From Halosolutus halophilus (GTDB lineage: Archaea > Halobacteriota > Halobacteria > Halobacteriales > Natrialbaceae), in NCBI RefSeq assembly GCF_022869805.1, contig NZ_CP094974.1, forward strand, positions 1,860,001-1,924,000: a stretch of DNA of 64,000 nt, in the 5' to 3' direction. The notes under the pieces are model-generated. The model searched no databases and was not told where the DNA came from. It saw only the letters and a list, made by a program, of their open reading frames with translations. Positions 47,374-56,970 of this stretch are shown one piece after another (within the stretch, counting starts at the first letter, position 1; every line of letters begins with the position of its first letter). The position numbers and the translations under genes are program-made.

Positions 47374-47494
47374 ACTGCCCGGTTCGAAGTCCGACAGGAA
47401 ATGGTCGTCGGATCGGGCAATCGAGTCGCAGGAGACCTATCACGCCGCGTTGATCTCGGGTACATATTTCCCGATCCCGTTCGTTACACCAGCC

Positions 47495-48082
47495 ATGACC
47501 GACATCCACGTCGTCGCTATCAGCGGGAGTCTCCGCGAAACGAGTTACACCAGACGGGCCCTCGAACGGGTCCTCGCCGCGGCCGATCGGGCCGGTGCCA
47601 GTACCGAACTGCTCGACCTCCGGGAGTTCGAGTTGCCGCTGTTCGACGCTGACGTCGACAGGGACGACGCCGGCGACGCGGACGACCTCGCCAGACGGGT
47701 GCGGGAGGCGGACGCCATCGTACTCGGCACGCCGATGTACCACGGCTCCTACTCCTCCCCGCTGAAGACCGCCCTCGATTACTGTGGCTTCGACGAGTTC
47801 GCGGACAAGACCGTCGGGCTGTTGGCAGTGTCTGGTGGTGCGTTCCCCGTGACGGCCCTGGATCACCTGCGATCGGTCTGTCGGGCGCTCAACGCGTGGG
47901 TGATCCCCCACGAGGCGGCGATTCCGAACGCGAGCGCGGCCATCGAGGACGGCGAGTTCGTCGACCCGAAACTCGAGGAACGGGTCGCGACGCTCGGCCG
48001 GCGTGCGGTCCAGTACGCGACCATCGAACCGGACCCGGGATCGTTCGAGAGCGACCAGAACGTGGGCGCGGAGGGCAAGTGA
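47495..48082 (+). CDS. NADPH-dependent FMN reductase family flavoprotein
   Basis: 195 residues from the ATG at 47495. The flavin phosphate loop is SGSLRETSYTRRALERVL (about 10-27), and TPMYHGSYSSPLKTALDY near 83 contacts the isoalloxazine ring. It belongs to the NADPH-dependent FMN reductase or azoreductase type and transfers electrons from NAD(P)H to FMN or quinones. The C-terminal PDPGSFESDQNVGAEGK tail is disordered. Confidence 0.9.
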   Translation: MTDIHVVAISGSLRETSYTRRALERVLAAADRAGASTELLDLREFELPLFDADVDRDDAGDADDLARRVREADAIVLGTPMYHGSYSSPLKTALDYCGFDEFADKTVGLLAVSGGAFPVTALDHLRSVCRALNAWVIPHEAAIPNASAAIEDGEFVDPKLEERVATLGRRAVQYATIEPDPGSFESDQNVGAEGK

Positions 48083-48727
48083 TCAGGGGTTCAGCAGTCG
48101 CTGGAACCGGTGCTGGTGGGCCAGAAACGAGAACATGACGAAGACGAACACGCCGAGGTGGAGCGCGTCGATCCAGACGACGAAGGAGGTGACACCGAGC
48201 GAGAGCGCCGGCGAGGTCGCCGTCCACTCGACGAACCACACGGACACCAGCAGGGTCGCCGCCCCGGCGGCCAGCAACAGCGCCGGTCCGATCGGCATCT
48301 CGGCGATCTGGGAAGTGATCCGGCAGCGGAAGACGCGACGTTCGACGATGAACTGTGCGGCCAGAATCCAGACGAGGACGACCGTCGCGACGACGAGACC
48401 GGGGACCCCGTCGATCAGTTCCGCCACCCAGAGCCAGACGACCCAGCCGGCGGTCAGCAACAGTGCCGCTCCCAGCCGTCGTGGCTGGAGGAGATCGCCG
48501 TCCTCGCTTACCGTCACCCCGAAGACGCCGGCCCTGAGCAACGAGCCACAGAAGAGAATTCCGAGGCCGGCGAGCGCCGTCGCGGCCGTCCGAGGGCCGA
48601 CGACGAGGCCGAACCAGAGCCCGACGGCGAGGGTCTCGACCGCCGTCGCCGAGAGCGCCGCGGTCACACCGACGACCCGACGTCGGGTCGTGCGACCGAG
48701 CACCTCCGGCTGACGGATAACGCTCAT
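48083..48727 (-). CDS. Hypothetical membrane protein
   Basis: 214 residues with six hydrophobic helices, spaced in three pairs (about 20-60, 85-125 and 145-200). A polar basic N-terminus MSVIRQPEVLGRTTRRR faces the cytoplasm. Conserved-looking details are few. It is directly convergent with the FMN reductase, no gap between stops. No family was recognised. Confidence 0.72.
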   Translation of the reverse strand: MSVIRQPEVLGRTTRRRVVGVTAALSATAVETLAVGLWFGLVVGPRTAATALAGLGILFCGSLLRAGVFGVTVSEDGDLLQPRRLGAALLLTAGWVVWLWVAELIDGVPGLVVATVVLVWILAAQFIVERRVFRCRITSQIAEMPIGPALLLAAGAATLLVSVWFVEWTATSPALSLGVTSFVVWIDALHLGVFVFVMFSFLAHQHRFQRLLNP

Positions 48728-49132
48728 ACCAGCATGCTCTGTAGCGACCCGTTTCGTTATGCGAGCCTTTCCGACCGTCCGGTTCGTGAGACGACGGATA
48801 CGGCTCCCTGCCGGGGCTTTCTCCGATCGAAATCGCGGGTTTACTCGCGAGTGGTGGGCGATAACCGGCGATAGCGGAGCTGAAACGGCTGCTAAGGATC
48901 GTCCCGATGAGAGGCCAGAAAACCCCCACGAGATCGGCAGGATCGCGTTTGAGCGCCGTCCGATCGGCAGCGGGTGTCTCGAACCAGGAGGGAAACCGCG
49001 GAATCGGCCGACGGAGGTGGCGCGTCCGTTTCCGAACGGGAGTCGGTAGTCGGCGCGTAACGCACGGCCGGTCGGCTCGATCGATCGAAACGGTGAACAG
49101 AATTATGTACGGTGGTGTGGTCGTCCCGAATT
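48728..49132. other. Intergenic, no gene seen
   Basis: 405 bp upstream of both the membrane protein (leftward) and the 192-residue protein (rightward). No repeat, hairpin or tRNA stands out; open frames are Arg-rich shadows. Confidence 0.55.
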
Positions 49133-49711
49133 ATGCCCGAGACGGAAGGACAGGACAGGACGTTGTACGAGCTCGTCGTGAAGGAAGCGGTCGAAAAAGG
49201 GATGGACACGCCGCTTCGGGACTCGATTCTCGAGGGTGTCGAAGAATCCGGCAGCCAGCCGTCGGGAGGGCGGAGACTGCCGCTCGCGGGGGCACTGCTC
49301 GGCCTGGGAGCAGCCGTCGGGTTCCTGGCGGGACGACAGTCGACCGAACTCGAGGAGATGCCGCTGGAGGACGTACAGGAACCGGAAATCATCGAGGACG
49401 TCGTGGAAGACGTCGCCGGCGAGTCCGAAGAAGAGGGGATGCTGGAGACGGAGGCCGAATCCGAAACCGGGGAGTCGTCCTCACGGCTCCCCCGAATCAT
49501 CCTCGCGCTGGGGGTGATCGCCGGTGCCGTGCTCCTCCGGCGTCGACTCGGCGGCGGCGAGGAGGAGGAGTGGGAGCCGATCGAGGAGTTCGAACCGGCG
49601 ACCAGCGCCGGGATGGACGAAGAGGAGACGGACGGCGAGGACGAAGAAGCCGAAGCGAGCGGTGACGAAGAGACCGGCGAAGAGGCGACGGGCGAAGAAG
49701 AAGAGGAGTAA
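49133..49711 (+). CDS. Acidic membrane protein, hypothetical
   Basis: 192 residues from the ATG at 49133 (MPETEGQDRTLYELVVKEAV). Two short hydrophobic segments: LPLAGALLGLGAAVGFLAG (about 49-67) and IILALGVIAGAVLLRRRLGG (about 122-141). Three acidic segments separate them, and the C-terminus is a run dominated by Glu, Asp, Gly and Thr. It is probably a small membrane-anchored protein with both ends highly charged. No family was recognised. Confidence 0.7.
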   Translation: MPETEGQDRTLYELVVKEAVEKGMDTPLRDSILEGVEESGSQPSGGRRLPLAGALLGLGAAVGFLAGRQSTELEEMPLEDVQEPEIIEDVVEDVAGESEEEGMLETEAESETGESSSRLPRIILALGVIAGAVLLRRRLGGGEEEEWEPIEEFEPATSAGMDEEETDGEDEEAEASGDEETGEEATGEEEEE

Positions 49712-49938
49712 GACCGACGATCGCGAGGGCGGGACCGGACGACGGGTGCCGGACGACGGGTGGTCACGCGCGTGTACCGTATTACGGTCCCCGTCGATAC
49801 TTTTCGCGTACTACGACCCCATCGATACCTTTCGTGCACTATCGACCCCGACGATAACTGTGGACTGCCGTCGCGAGAACGATCGGATCCTGGTCGACAT
49901 CACGACTACTAAGAGGGCCACGCCGACACTGTGACCCA

Positions 49939-50997
49939 ATGGAGACGACTCACCGCGTGTTCGTCGGTGACGCCCGGGACCTGTCGGCGGTCGCCGACGA
50001 CGCCGTCGAACTCGTCGTCACCTCGCCGCCGTACCCGATGATCGAGATGTGGGACGACCTCTTTACCGACCTCGATCCGGCCATCGGCGACGCGCTCGCG
50101 GCCGGCGACGGCCGGGGAGCGTTCGAGGCGATGCACGCCCAACTCGATCGGGTCTGGGACGAACTCGAGCGCGTGCTCGTCGACGGTGGGATCGCGTGTA
50201 TCAACGTCGGGGACGCGACCCGATCGGTCGACGGGAGTTTCCGGGTGTATCCGAACCACGCCCGGATCCTCGAGGCGTTCGAGTCGCGGGGGTTCGACCC
50301 GTTACCGGACGTCCTCTGGCGCAAGCCGGCAAACAGCGCCGCGAAGTTCATGGGGAGCGGCACGCTCCCGCCCAACGCCTACGTCACGCTCGAACACGAG
50401 TACGTGCTCGTCTTCCGGAACGGCGGCGACAGCCGCGAGTTCGAACCGCGGGCCGATCGGCGGTACGAGGCGGCCTTCTTCTGGGAGGAGCGCAACCGCT
50501 GGTTCTCGGACGTCTGGACCGACGTGCGCGGCGAACTCCAGACGCTCGAGGGCGACGCCGTCGACGACGACCTCCGCGAGCGATCGGCGGCGTACCCGCT
50601 CGAGATCCCCTACCGCCTGATCTGTATGTACTCGGCCTACGGCGACACCGTCCTCGACCCCTTCTGGGGGACCGGGACGACGTCACTGGCCGCGATGTGT
50701 GCCGGTCGACACTCGGTCGGGTACGAACTCGAACCGGCGTTCCGCGAGGTATTCGACGACCGGGTCGCCGAGGTGCCGACGCTCTCGCGATCGATCGGCC
50801 GAGCGCGGCTCGATCGCCATCGGGAGTTCGTCGCCGAGCGCCGCGCCGACGGGAAGGCTCTCTCATACGAGGCCGAGCACTACGACACCGGCGTCGTCAC
50901 GAAGATGGAACGGGGGCTCCGCTTCCGCGAGGTGACGGCGGTCGATCCGATCGAGGAGGGGTACCGGGCCGAACACGAGCCGCTGTCGATCGAGTGA
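49939..50997 (+). CDS. DNA methyltransferase, SPPY type (N4-cytosine, probably CTAG)
   Basis: 352 residues. Motif IV is LVVTSPPYPMIEMWDD (about 25-40), then SAM-binding motif I VLDPFWGTGTTSLAAM (about 238-253): a beta-group order with the catalytic motif first. SPPY is the form usually seen in N4-cytosine methylases. It is like the solitary haloarchaeal CTAG methylase seen in Haloferax, so that specificity is inferred. No restriction enzyme gene is adjacent. It precedes the gamma-glutamyltransferase gene. Confidence 0.85.
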   Translation: METTHRVFVGDARDLSAVADDAVELVVTSPPYPMIEMWDDLFTDLDPAIGDALAAGDGRGAFEAMHAQLDRVWDELERVLVDGGIACINVGDATRSVDGSFRVYPNHARILEAFESRGFDPLPDVLWRKPANSAAKFMGSGTLPPNAYVTLEHEYVLVFRNGGDSREFEPRADRRYEAAFFWEERNRWFSDVWTDVRGELQTLEGDAVDDDLRERSAAYPLEIPYRLICMYSAYGDTVLDPFWGTGTTSLAAMCAGRHSVGYELEPAFREVFDDRVAEVPTLSRSIGRARLDRHREFVAERRADGKALSYEAEHYDTGVVTKMERGLRFREVTAVDPIEEGYRAEHEPLSIE

Positions 50998-51077
50998 TCC
51001 GCCGAACGGGTCGGCCGACGGACACGATCTGGCCGGGAACCACAGGGTTATGATCCGCGGGTCACAGCAACGTGTGC

Positions 51078-52739
51078 ATGAACGTCGATCTCGATCGCTT
51101 CGACTCGCGACGATCGACCGTCTACGCCAACCGCGGGATGGTCGCGACGAGCCAGCCGCTCGCAGCGGAAGCGGGCGTATCGATCCTCCGGGAGGGCGGA
51201 AACGCCTTCGACGCCGCGGTGGCGACGGCGGCGGCGCTCAACGTCGTCGAACCGACCTCGACCGGGCTGGGCGGCGACGTCTTCGCGCTCTACCGGACCG
51301 CCGACGGCGAGGTGGGTGCGATGCGCTCGTGTGGCTCCGCGCCGGCCGACGCGTCGATCGAGACCGTGACGCAGGCGCTCGAGGGGACGGACGACCTCGA
51401 ACGCTACTATCCGGCGTCGCGAGGATACGCCGTCGACGGAGACGCGAGCGGCGACGACCTCGAGATGCCGTTTCTCGGCCCCCACGCGGTGACGGTCCCC
51501 GGGACGGCCCGCGGCTGGGAGGCGACGGTCAAGGAACTCGGCCGGAAGACGCTCGGCGAGGTGCTCCAGCCGGCGATCCGCTACGCGACCGAGGGGTATC
51601 CCGTCTCCCCGGTGATCGCGTACTACTGGCAGGGTGCCGAGGACCTCTTCCGAGACGGGCATGCCCGCGAGGCGTACCTCTTCGACGGCGAGAGCCCGGA
51701 CCCGGGCCAGACCGTGACCCTGCCCCGACTCGGCGAATCCATGCAGCAGATCGCCGACGAGGGCGCGGACGCGTTCTACGAGGGGTCGATCGCGGACGCG
51801 ATCGTCGAGGAGATCCAGTCCGCGGGCGGGTTCATGACGCACGACGACCTCGCGGACTTCGAACCCGAGTTCATCGAACCCGTCAGCACCACCTACAGCG
51901 GAGCGGAAGTGTACGAACTCCCGCCGAACAACCAGGGCCTGATCGCACTCGAGGCGCTGAACGTCGCCGAGGAGATCGGTGCGGGCGAGCACGACTACGA
52001 CTCGCCCGATCGGGTACACGCCTTCGCGGAGGCGACGAAACTCGCGTTCGTCGACGGCCACCACTACGTCACGGATCCCGAGTACGAGGCGATCCCGCCG
52101 CTTGCGGACAAATCGTACGCGCGCGAGCGGGCACGGGCGATCGGCGAGACGCCCATCCAGGACCCCGCGGTCGGCGTGCCGAACGCGAACGCCGAGGATT
52201 CGGACACGGTCTTGCTCACTGTCGGCGACGAGGAGGGGAACCTCGTCTCCTACATCAATTCCCGCTTCGCCGGTTTCGGGAGCGGACTCGTCGCCGGCGA
52301 GACGGGGATCGCGCTCCAGAACCGCGGCGCGTCGTTCTCGCTCGACCCTGCCCACCCCAACAGCCTCGAACCGGGCAAACGGCCGTTCCACACCCTGGTC
52401 CCTGCGATCGCGAAACTCGACGAGGACGACTGGATGGCCTTCGGTGTCATGGGCGGGTACATGCAACCGCAAGGGCACGTCCAGGTGCTCTCGAACATCG
52501 TCGATTACGGGATGGACCCGCAGGCGGCACTCGACGCGCCACGCTGGCGGTACCGCGAGGACGGGACGCTCGGCGTCGAGGAACGGCTCCCGAACGCCGC
52601 GAAACTGGCCCGACGGGGCCACGACGTCTCCGTCCTCCCGCCGGTCATGTTCGGCGGCGCGCAACTGGTCCGCCGCCGGGGTGACACTCTCGCCGGCGCG
52701 ACCGAACCGCGTAAGGACGGCAACCCGATCGGGTACTGA
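51078..52739 (+). CDS. Gamma-glutamyltransferase family protein
   Basis: 553 residues from the ATG at 51078 (an in-frame GTG at 51072 is an alternative). It has REGGNAFDAAVATAAALNVV, TSTGLGGDVFALYRT, GPHAVTVPGTARGWEATVKE, and the self-processing segment DSDTVLLTVGDEEGNLVSY with the putative nucleophile Thr near 377. Late GGYMQPQGHVQVLSNIVDYG matches the small-subunit end. Gamma-glutamyltransferases process as a precursor into two subunits. In haloarchaea gamma-glutamylcysteine could be its substrate (inference). Confidence 0.92.
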   Translation: MNVDLDRFDSRRSTVYANRGMVATSQPLAAEAGVSILREGGNAFDAAVATAAALNVVEPTSTGLGGDVFALYRTADGEVGAMRSCGSAPADASIETVTQALEGTDDLERYYPASRGYAVDGDASGDDLEMPFLGPHAVTVPGTARGWEATVKELGRKTLGEVLQPAIRYATEGYPVSPVIAYYWQGAEDLFRDGHAREAYLFDGESPDPGQTVTLPRLGESMQQIADEGADAFYEGSIADAIVEEIQSAGGFMTHDDLADFEPEFIEPVSTTYSGAEVYELPPNNQGLIALEALNVAEEIGAGEHDYDSPDRVHAFAEATKLAFVDGHHYVTDPEYEAIPPLADKSYARERARAIGETPIQDPAVGVPNANAEDSDTVLLTVGDEEGNLVSYINSRFAGFGSGLVAGETGIALQNRGASFSLDPAHPNSLEPGKRPFHTLVPAIAKLDEDDWMAFGVMGGYMQPQGHVQVLSNIVDYGMDPQAALDAPRWRYREDGTLGVEERLPNAAKLARRGHDVSVLPPVMFGGAQLVRRRGDTLAGATEPRKDGNPIGY

Positions 52740-52810
52740 CAGGCAGACGACCGGTCAGAGAGGCTGAATATCGACGCGAGGTTTTTACGTGCACCGCTCT
52801 CAGCGGAGAT

Positions 52811-55800
52811 ATGAACAGCGGTCTCGCGAGTCCGGAGCCGATCCCGGTGCGAGTACTCGTCGTCGGCTCGTCAGACTGGGGCCAGCGGGTTTCGACGGCG
52901 TTCGAGGACGACGAGATCACGATCACGATCAGTGGGCCGGTCGCGGACGTCGACGACGCCGAACTCGCGTCCGCAGATTGCGTCCTCACGGACGATCGGG
53001 CCGTGCTCTCGGCCGTCGAATCGAAACCGGTGCTCTTCGTCGTCGAGTCCGACGCCGATCGTGACGTCGGCGGACTCCTCGACGACGATGCCACCGACGT
53101 GATCCCGGAGGCGACGATCGACGACCCGCCATTGCTCGCCCATCGACTCAGACAGACCATCCAGTTCCACTCGACGCGAGCGGCGGTCGAGCGACGCGAG
53201 GAGTGGTTCCGCGCACTGATCGAACGATCGTCGGATCTGCTCACCGTCCTCTCGGAGTCGGGTCAGGTGACGTACGTCAGCCCGTCGGTGGAGCGCGTCG
53301 TCGGCGCCGAACCGACCGAACTGCTCGGCAACCACGTGATCGACTCCGTCCACCCCGACGACAGGGCTGACGTCGTCCAGACGTTCGACGCGGTCTGTGA
53401 CGACGATCTCGGCACGACGCGGACCGTCGAGTACCGGTACCTGGACGACGACGACACCTGGGGCATCTACGAGGCCGTGCTGACGAACCGACTCGACGAC
53501 CCCGTCGTCGGGGGCGTGATCGCCTCGATACGCGACGTGACGCAGTTCCACCGGGTCCAGCAGGAACTCGGCGAGTCGTTCGAACGGGTGACGGACGCGT
53601 TCTTCGCTCTGGACACCGAGTTCCGCTTTACGTACGTCAACGATCGAGCGGGGGAACTGCTCGACTTCGAGCCCGGAGACCTGCTCGGCCGGGAGTTCCT
53701 CGAGGTGTTCCCCGGCATGCAGGAGACGGAGTTCGAGCGCCAGTCGCTCGAGGCGATGGACGAGCAGGAGCCCCGGACGCTCGAGCGATACTACGACCCC
53801 TACGACATGTGGATCGAGGCGCGGATCTACCCCTCTCGATCGGGAATTTCGGTCTACTTCCGCGACGTTACCGACCGCGTCGAACGCAAGCGTGAACTGG
53901 CCGAGCGGACCGAACGGTTACAGGTGCTCGTCGAGAACGCCCCGATCATCCTCTACGTGCTCGACGACGACGGCACGTTTACGCTCTCGGAGGGGCGCGG
54001 CCTCGAGAACATCGGTATCGAGCCAGGCGAGGTGATCGGCAACTCGGTCTTCGAGGTGTTCGACAACTACCCGGACGTCTGCGACGACGCGAGACGCGCC
54101 CTCAACGGCGAGTCGGTCCACCGCCAGCGGCGGATCCGCGACCGCGTCTTCGAGAGCTGGTACCGACCGATCACCCGAGAGGGGACGATCGATCGGGTCA
54201 TCGGCGTTGCCGTCGACGTCACCGAACGAGTCCAGTACCAGGAGGCGCTGAACGCCCTCCACGAGGCGACCACGCATCTCCTGGCCGTCGAATCCAAACA
54301 GGCCGCGTGTGAGTACATCGTCGACGTCGCGACCGACGTTCTCGACCTCGACAGCGTCGTCTACCGGTTCGACGAGCAGCACAACGAACTCGTTCCGGCG
54401 GCGTACTCGGCGGAGTTCGAGTCGGCGATCGGGTCACCACCTCGTCTCGGACCCGACGGGGGGTCGGCGTGGCAGACGTTCGTCGACGGCACACCGACCG
54501 TCTTCGACGACGTGGACGCCTCCGAACAGTGGTTCGACGCGTCGGCCGTCCGGAGCGGCCTCTACGTACCGCTGGGTGAACACGGCGTGCTCGTCGCCCT
54601 CTCGCCCGAGTCGAACGAGTACGACGAGGAAACCGTCGAACTCGCGGAACTGTTCGCGACGACGGCCGAGGCTGCGCTCGACCGGATCGGCCGGACTCGA
54701 CGGCTCCACGATCACGAGCGCGAACTCAAGCAGCAGAACATCCACCTCGAGCGACTGAACCACGCCAACCAGGTCCGGCAGGACATCGAACAGCTCCTGT
54801 TGATGGCCGACTCCCGGACCGAGATCGAGGAGGGAATCTGCGACAGACTGGTCGATCTCGAGTCGTGCTCGATGGCCTGGATCGGCGAACCCGATCCGAG
54901 CGGGAATCAGATCCGTTCCCGAACGGTATCCGGGCTCGATCGGGGCTATCTCGACTCGGTTGCAGTGACGACCGTCGAGGACACTGCCGCCGAACCCGCC
55001 GGCCGGACCGCACGAAGCCGTACGCCGACCCACGTCGAAAACGTCGCCGACGCGGTCCGAGACGGTGCCTGGCGTGCCGATGCCCTCTCTCGGAACTTCC
55101 AGTCGGTGTACGCCGTCCCGCTCGTCTACGACGACTTCCTCTACGGCGTCCTCACGATCTACGGCGAGGATCGGGACGTCTTCGACGAGACGCTTCGCTC
55201 GACGCTCGCGGAACTCGGGGAGACCATCGCGTACACGATCGACGCGGTCAAGCGCAAGAACGCCCTGGTGGACGACGATCGCACGGAGGTCGAACTGGAA
55301 CTCGACCGCGAGTCCACGCTGTGTCGACTCGCGACTCGACTCGACGCGCGGCTGACGTTCGAGGGGGCGACGTCGCGAGAAGACGGCTCGACGATCGTGT
55401 TCGTTTCGGTCGACCGGTCGATCGACGGCGCCGACCTCGACGGATCGGCGGCCGACGTCGACGGGATCGAGCACGCGTCGATCATCGCGGATATCGAAGC
55501 GCAGACGCTGGTGCAACTCCAGTTCACCGGATCGTTCCTCGGATCGATCGTCGACGCACACGGTGCCACGTTGCGGGCCTTCACGACCGACGGGACGACC
55601 GCCCGGGCGGTCATCGACGTCCCGGACGCGATCGAGATCCGTGAGGTGCTGTCGGACATCGAACGCCACGGGATCCCCGCGTCGATGGTCGCCCGTCGCG
55701 AACAGCCGACGGCCGAAGACACGTCGCTCGACGCACGGAGCCGAAATGCCCTGCTCGAGACGCTCACCGATCGGCAACGAGAAGTCGTCCAGACCGCCTT

Positions 55801-55960
55801 CCACGGCGGATTTTTCGAGTGGCCACGGGAGACGACCGGCGAGGAGATCGCCGAATCGCTCGACATTTCGGCCCCGGCGTTTCACAAACACGTCCGGTCC
55901 GTCGAGGGGAAACTCTTTACCGCGCTGTTCGACAGCACGACCGCGGTCCCTGACGGTTAA
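52811..55960 (+). CDS. Multi-sensor bacterio-opsin-activator-like regulator (PAS/GAF/HTH_10)
   Basis: 1049 residues. Domain order by inspection: a receiver-like N-terminal part (about 13-115, without clear phospho-Asp features), PAS 1 (about 131-245), PAS 2 (about 255-370), PAS 3 (about 375-475), GAF 1 (about 485-625), GAF 2 (about 650-790), a BAT-type linker (about 820-960) and a C-terminal HTH_10 (about 985-1040: LTDRQREVVQTAFHGGFFEW, IAESLDISAPAFHKHVRSVE). No kinase domain is present, so it is one-component. It probably senses light, redox or small ligands and switches genes on or off. HalOD1 follows it. Confidence 0.9.
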   Translation: MNSGLASPEPIPVRVLVVGSSDWGQRVSTAFEDDEITITISGPVADVDDAELASADCVLTDDRAVLSAVESKPVLFVVESDADRDVGGLLDDDATDVIPEATIDDPPLLAHRLRQTIQFHSTRAAVERREEWFRALIERSSDLLTVLSESGQVTYVSPSVERVVGAEPTELLGNHVIDSVHPDDRADVVQTFDAVCDDDLGTTRTVEYRYLDDDDTWGIYEAVLTNRLDDPVVGGVIASIRDVTQFHRVQQELGESFERVTDAFFALDTEFRFTYVNDRAGELLDFEPGDLLGREFLEVFPGMQETEFERQSLEAMDEQEPRTLERYYDPYDMWIEARIYPSRSGISVYFRDVTDRVERKRELAERTERLQVLVENAPIILYVLDDDGTFTLSEGRGLENIGIEPGEVIGNSVFEVFDNYPDVCDDARRALNGESVHRQRRIRDRVFESWYRPITREGTIDRVIGVAVDVTERVQYQEALNALHEATTHLLAVESKQAACEYIVDVATDVLDLDSVVYRFDEQHNELVPAAYSAEFESAIGSPPRLGPDGGSAWQTFVDGTPTVFDDVDASEQWFDASAVRSGLYVPLGEHGVLVALSPESNEYDEETVELAELFATTAEAALDRIGRTRRLHDHERELKQQNIHLERLNHANQVRQDIEQLLLMADSRTEIEEGICDRLVDLESCSMAWIGEPDPSGNQIRSRTVSGLDRGYLDSVAVTTVEDTAAEPAGRTARSRTPTHVENVADAVRDGAWRADALSRNFQSVYAVPLVYDDFLYGVLTIYGEDRDVFDETLRSTLAELGETIAYTIDAVKRKNALVDDDRTEVELELDRESTLCRLATRLDARLTFEGATSREDGSTIVFVSVDRSIDGADLDGSAADVDGIEHASIIADIEAQTLVQLQFTGSFLGSIVDAHGATLRAFTTDGTTARAVIDVPDAIEIREVLSDIERHGIPASMVARREQPTAEDTSLDARSRNALLETLTDRQREVVQTAFHGGFFEWPRETTGEEIAESLDISAPAFHKHVRSVEGKLFTALFDSTTAVPDG

Positions 55961-56067
55961 TTGATTAACCTCAGACCGAAACGCAGCCTATACAGTTAAC
56001 GGTTAGCCTCTTTGCACCGAGTCGCAAACAGGGCGAATGTCTTCCAGCGTATGGGGGTACCTATCCA

Positions 56068-56367
56068 ATGACCGAAATGACTTCACGATCGCCGTCGGTA
56101 TCGACTGAGGAGCCGTACACCGTACAGTACGATCGACTCGACGACGAACCACTCAGCGTCGCCGTGGCTGACGCCGTCGCGGCGTTCTGTAACGACGACG
56201 TCACCGCGCTCGATCCGCTTCACTACTCGATCAACGCCGACGCACTCGAGCGCCTCTTCGAGCCGCGGGCGGACGGACTCCGATCCGGGGGGTCGGTGAC
56301 TTTCGAATACAACGATTGTCTGGTAACCGTCGATTCTGACGGCGAAATCAGAGTCGAATCCGCGTAA
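56068..56367 (+). CDS. HalOD1 output-domain protein
   Basis: 99 residues from the ATG at 56068. A single HalOD1 domain (about 20-98): VQYDRLDDEPLSVAVADAVA, then LDPLHYSINADALERLFEP and VTFEYNDCLVTVDSDGEIRV. HalOD1 is a haloarchaea-specific signalling output domain of unknown mechanism. It follows the large HTH_10 regulator by about 107 bp in the same direction, with a candidate TATA-like segment TATACAG at about 55990-55996. Confidence 0.85.
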   Translation: MTEMTSRSPSVSTEEPYTVQYDRLDDEPLSVAVADAVAAFCNDDVTALDPLHYSINADALERLFEPRADGLRSGGSVTFEYNDCLVTVDSDGEIRVESA

Positions 56368-56460
56368 CACGCGACTTCCGTTTCTGTTTCTCGATATTCG
56401 CGCGATAAACCAGTGGTGTATAAACACATTATATTGTAATTATCCACCACCCGGAATCTC

Positions 56461-56467
56461 TATATAG
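56461..56467 (+). promoter_or_regulatory. TATA box of the 35-aa ORF
   Basis: TATATAG sits 26-32 bp before the ATG at 56493, the spacing of a leaderless haloarchaeal promoter. Confidence 0.5.
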
Positions 56468-56492
56468 GGTGCTCATGTACGAGACGTAATCC

Positions 56493-56600
56493 ATGCCTGA
56501 ACAACACACGCAGACAATGAAAGACGTTAGCCACACCCCACCGGTCGGGAACTCCGTCACCAACGTGTGGTACCGCGGCCACGAATTCCACGACGAGTAA
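56493..56600 (+). CDS. Possible micro-protein (35 aa)
   Basis: A 35-residue frame: MPEQHTQTMKDVSHTPPVGN, then SVTNVWYRGHEFHDE. It is His-rich and ends acidic. A good TATA box at the right distance supports expression, but no relatives are known to me. Its end overlaps the open frame of the ATPase fragment on the other strand, though not the recognisable part of that fragment. Confidence 0.4.
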   Translation: MPEQHTQTMKDVSHTPPVGNSVTNVWYRGHEFHDE

Positions 56601-56802
56601 CTGCCCGAAGTCGGCTCACCGACGGTCGATCGACGGTTTTCTTCGTGAGGTGGGTCTTGCCAACGCCACTTGGGCCCGAGATGAGTGCATCCGTGTCGCG
56701 GGAGTCGGTCGTGAATCGTCGGAGAAGCTGCTCGATCTCGTCCTCTCGATGGAGCAGATTGGGTGTCGTGAGTCTTAAATTGTGAGAAGGAAGCGGATTA
56801 TT
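56557..56802 (-). pseudogene. Fragment of an AAA+ ATPase (Orc1/Cdc6-like)
   Basis: Minus-strand frame reading LHREDEIEQLLRRFTTD, then DALISGPSGVGKTHLTKK (Walker A). The layout of hReDEIE..L with a P-loop 27 residues on is that of Orc1/Cdc6 replication initiators and related mobile-element ATPases. There is no start codon (in-frame stops at 56803-56808) and the similarity ends straight after the P-loop, so only about 55 recognisable residues remain. It is evidence for a former gene, possibly a plasmid replication gene. Confidence 0.6.
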
Positions 56803-56828
56803 CTACTATCTCTGATGAACTTCGAGCC

Positions 56829-56866
56829 GTACTGAATACAAAGCGCATATTAGTTACGAGATCGGT
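56829..56866 (+). repeat. Dispersed repeat copy 5 (partial)
   Basis: GTACTGAATACAAAGCGC matches the left end of the repeat; the remainder is diverged. It lies between the ATPase fragment and the kinase-like pseudogene. Confidence 0.55.
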
Positions 56867-56970
56867 GTCGAACCACTACGTACAGCGAGGGTACGTAGTA
56901 CTGGGTCACACTCCGACGTTGGAGGAAGGGCTATGCGTGTCCGACGCGAACTTCCATCGGTTCTCATCGA

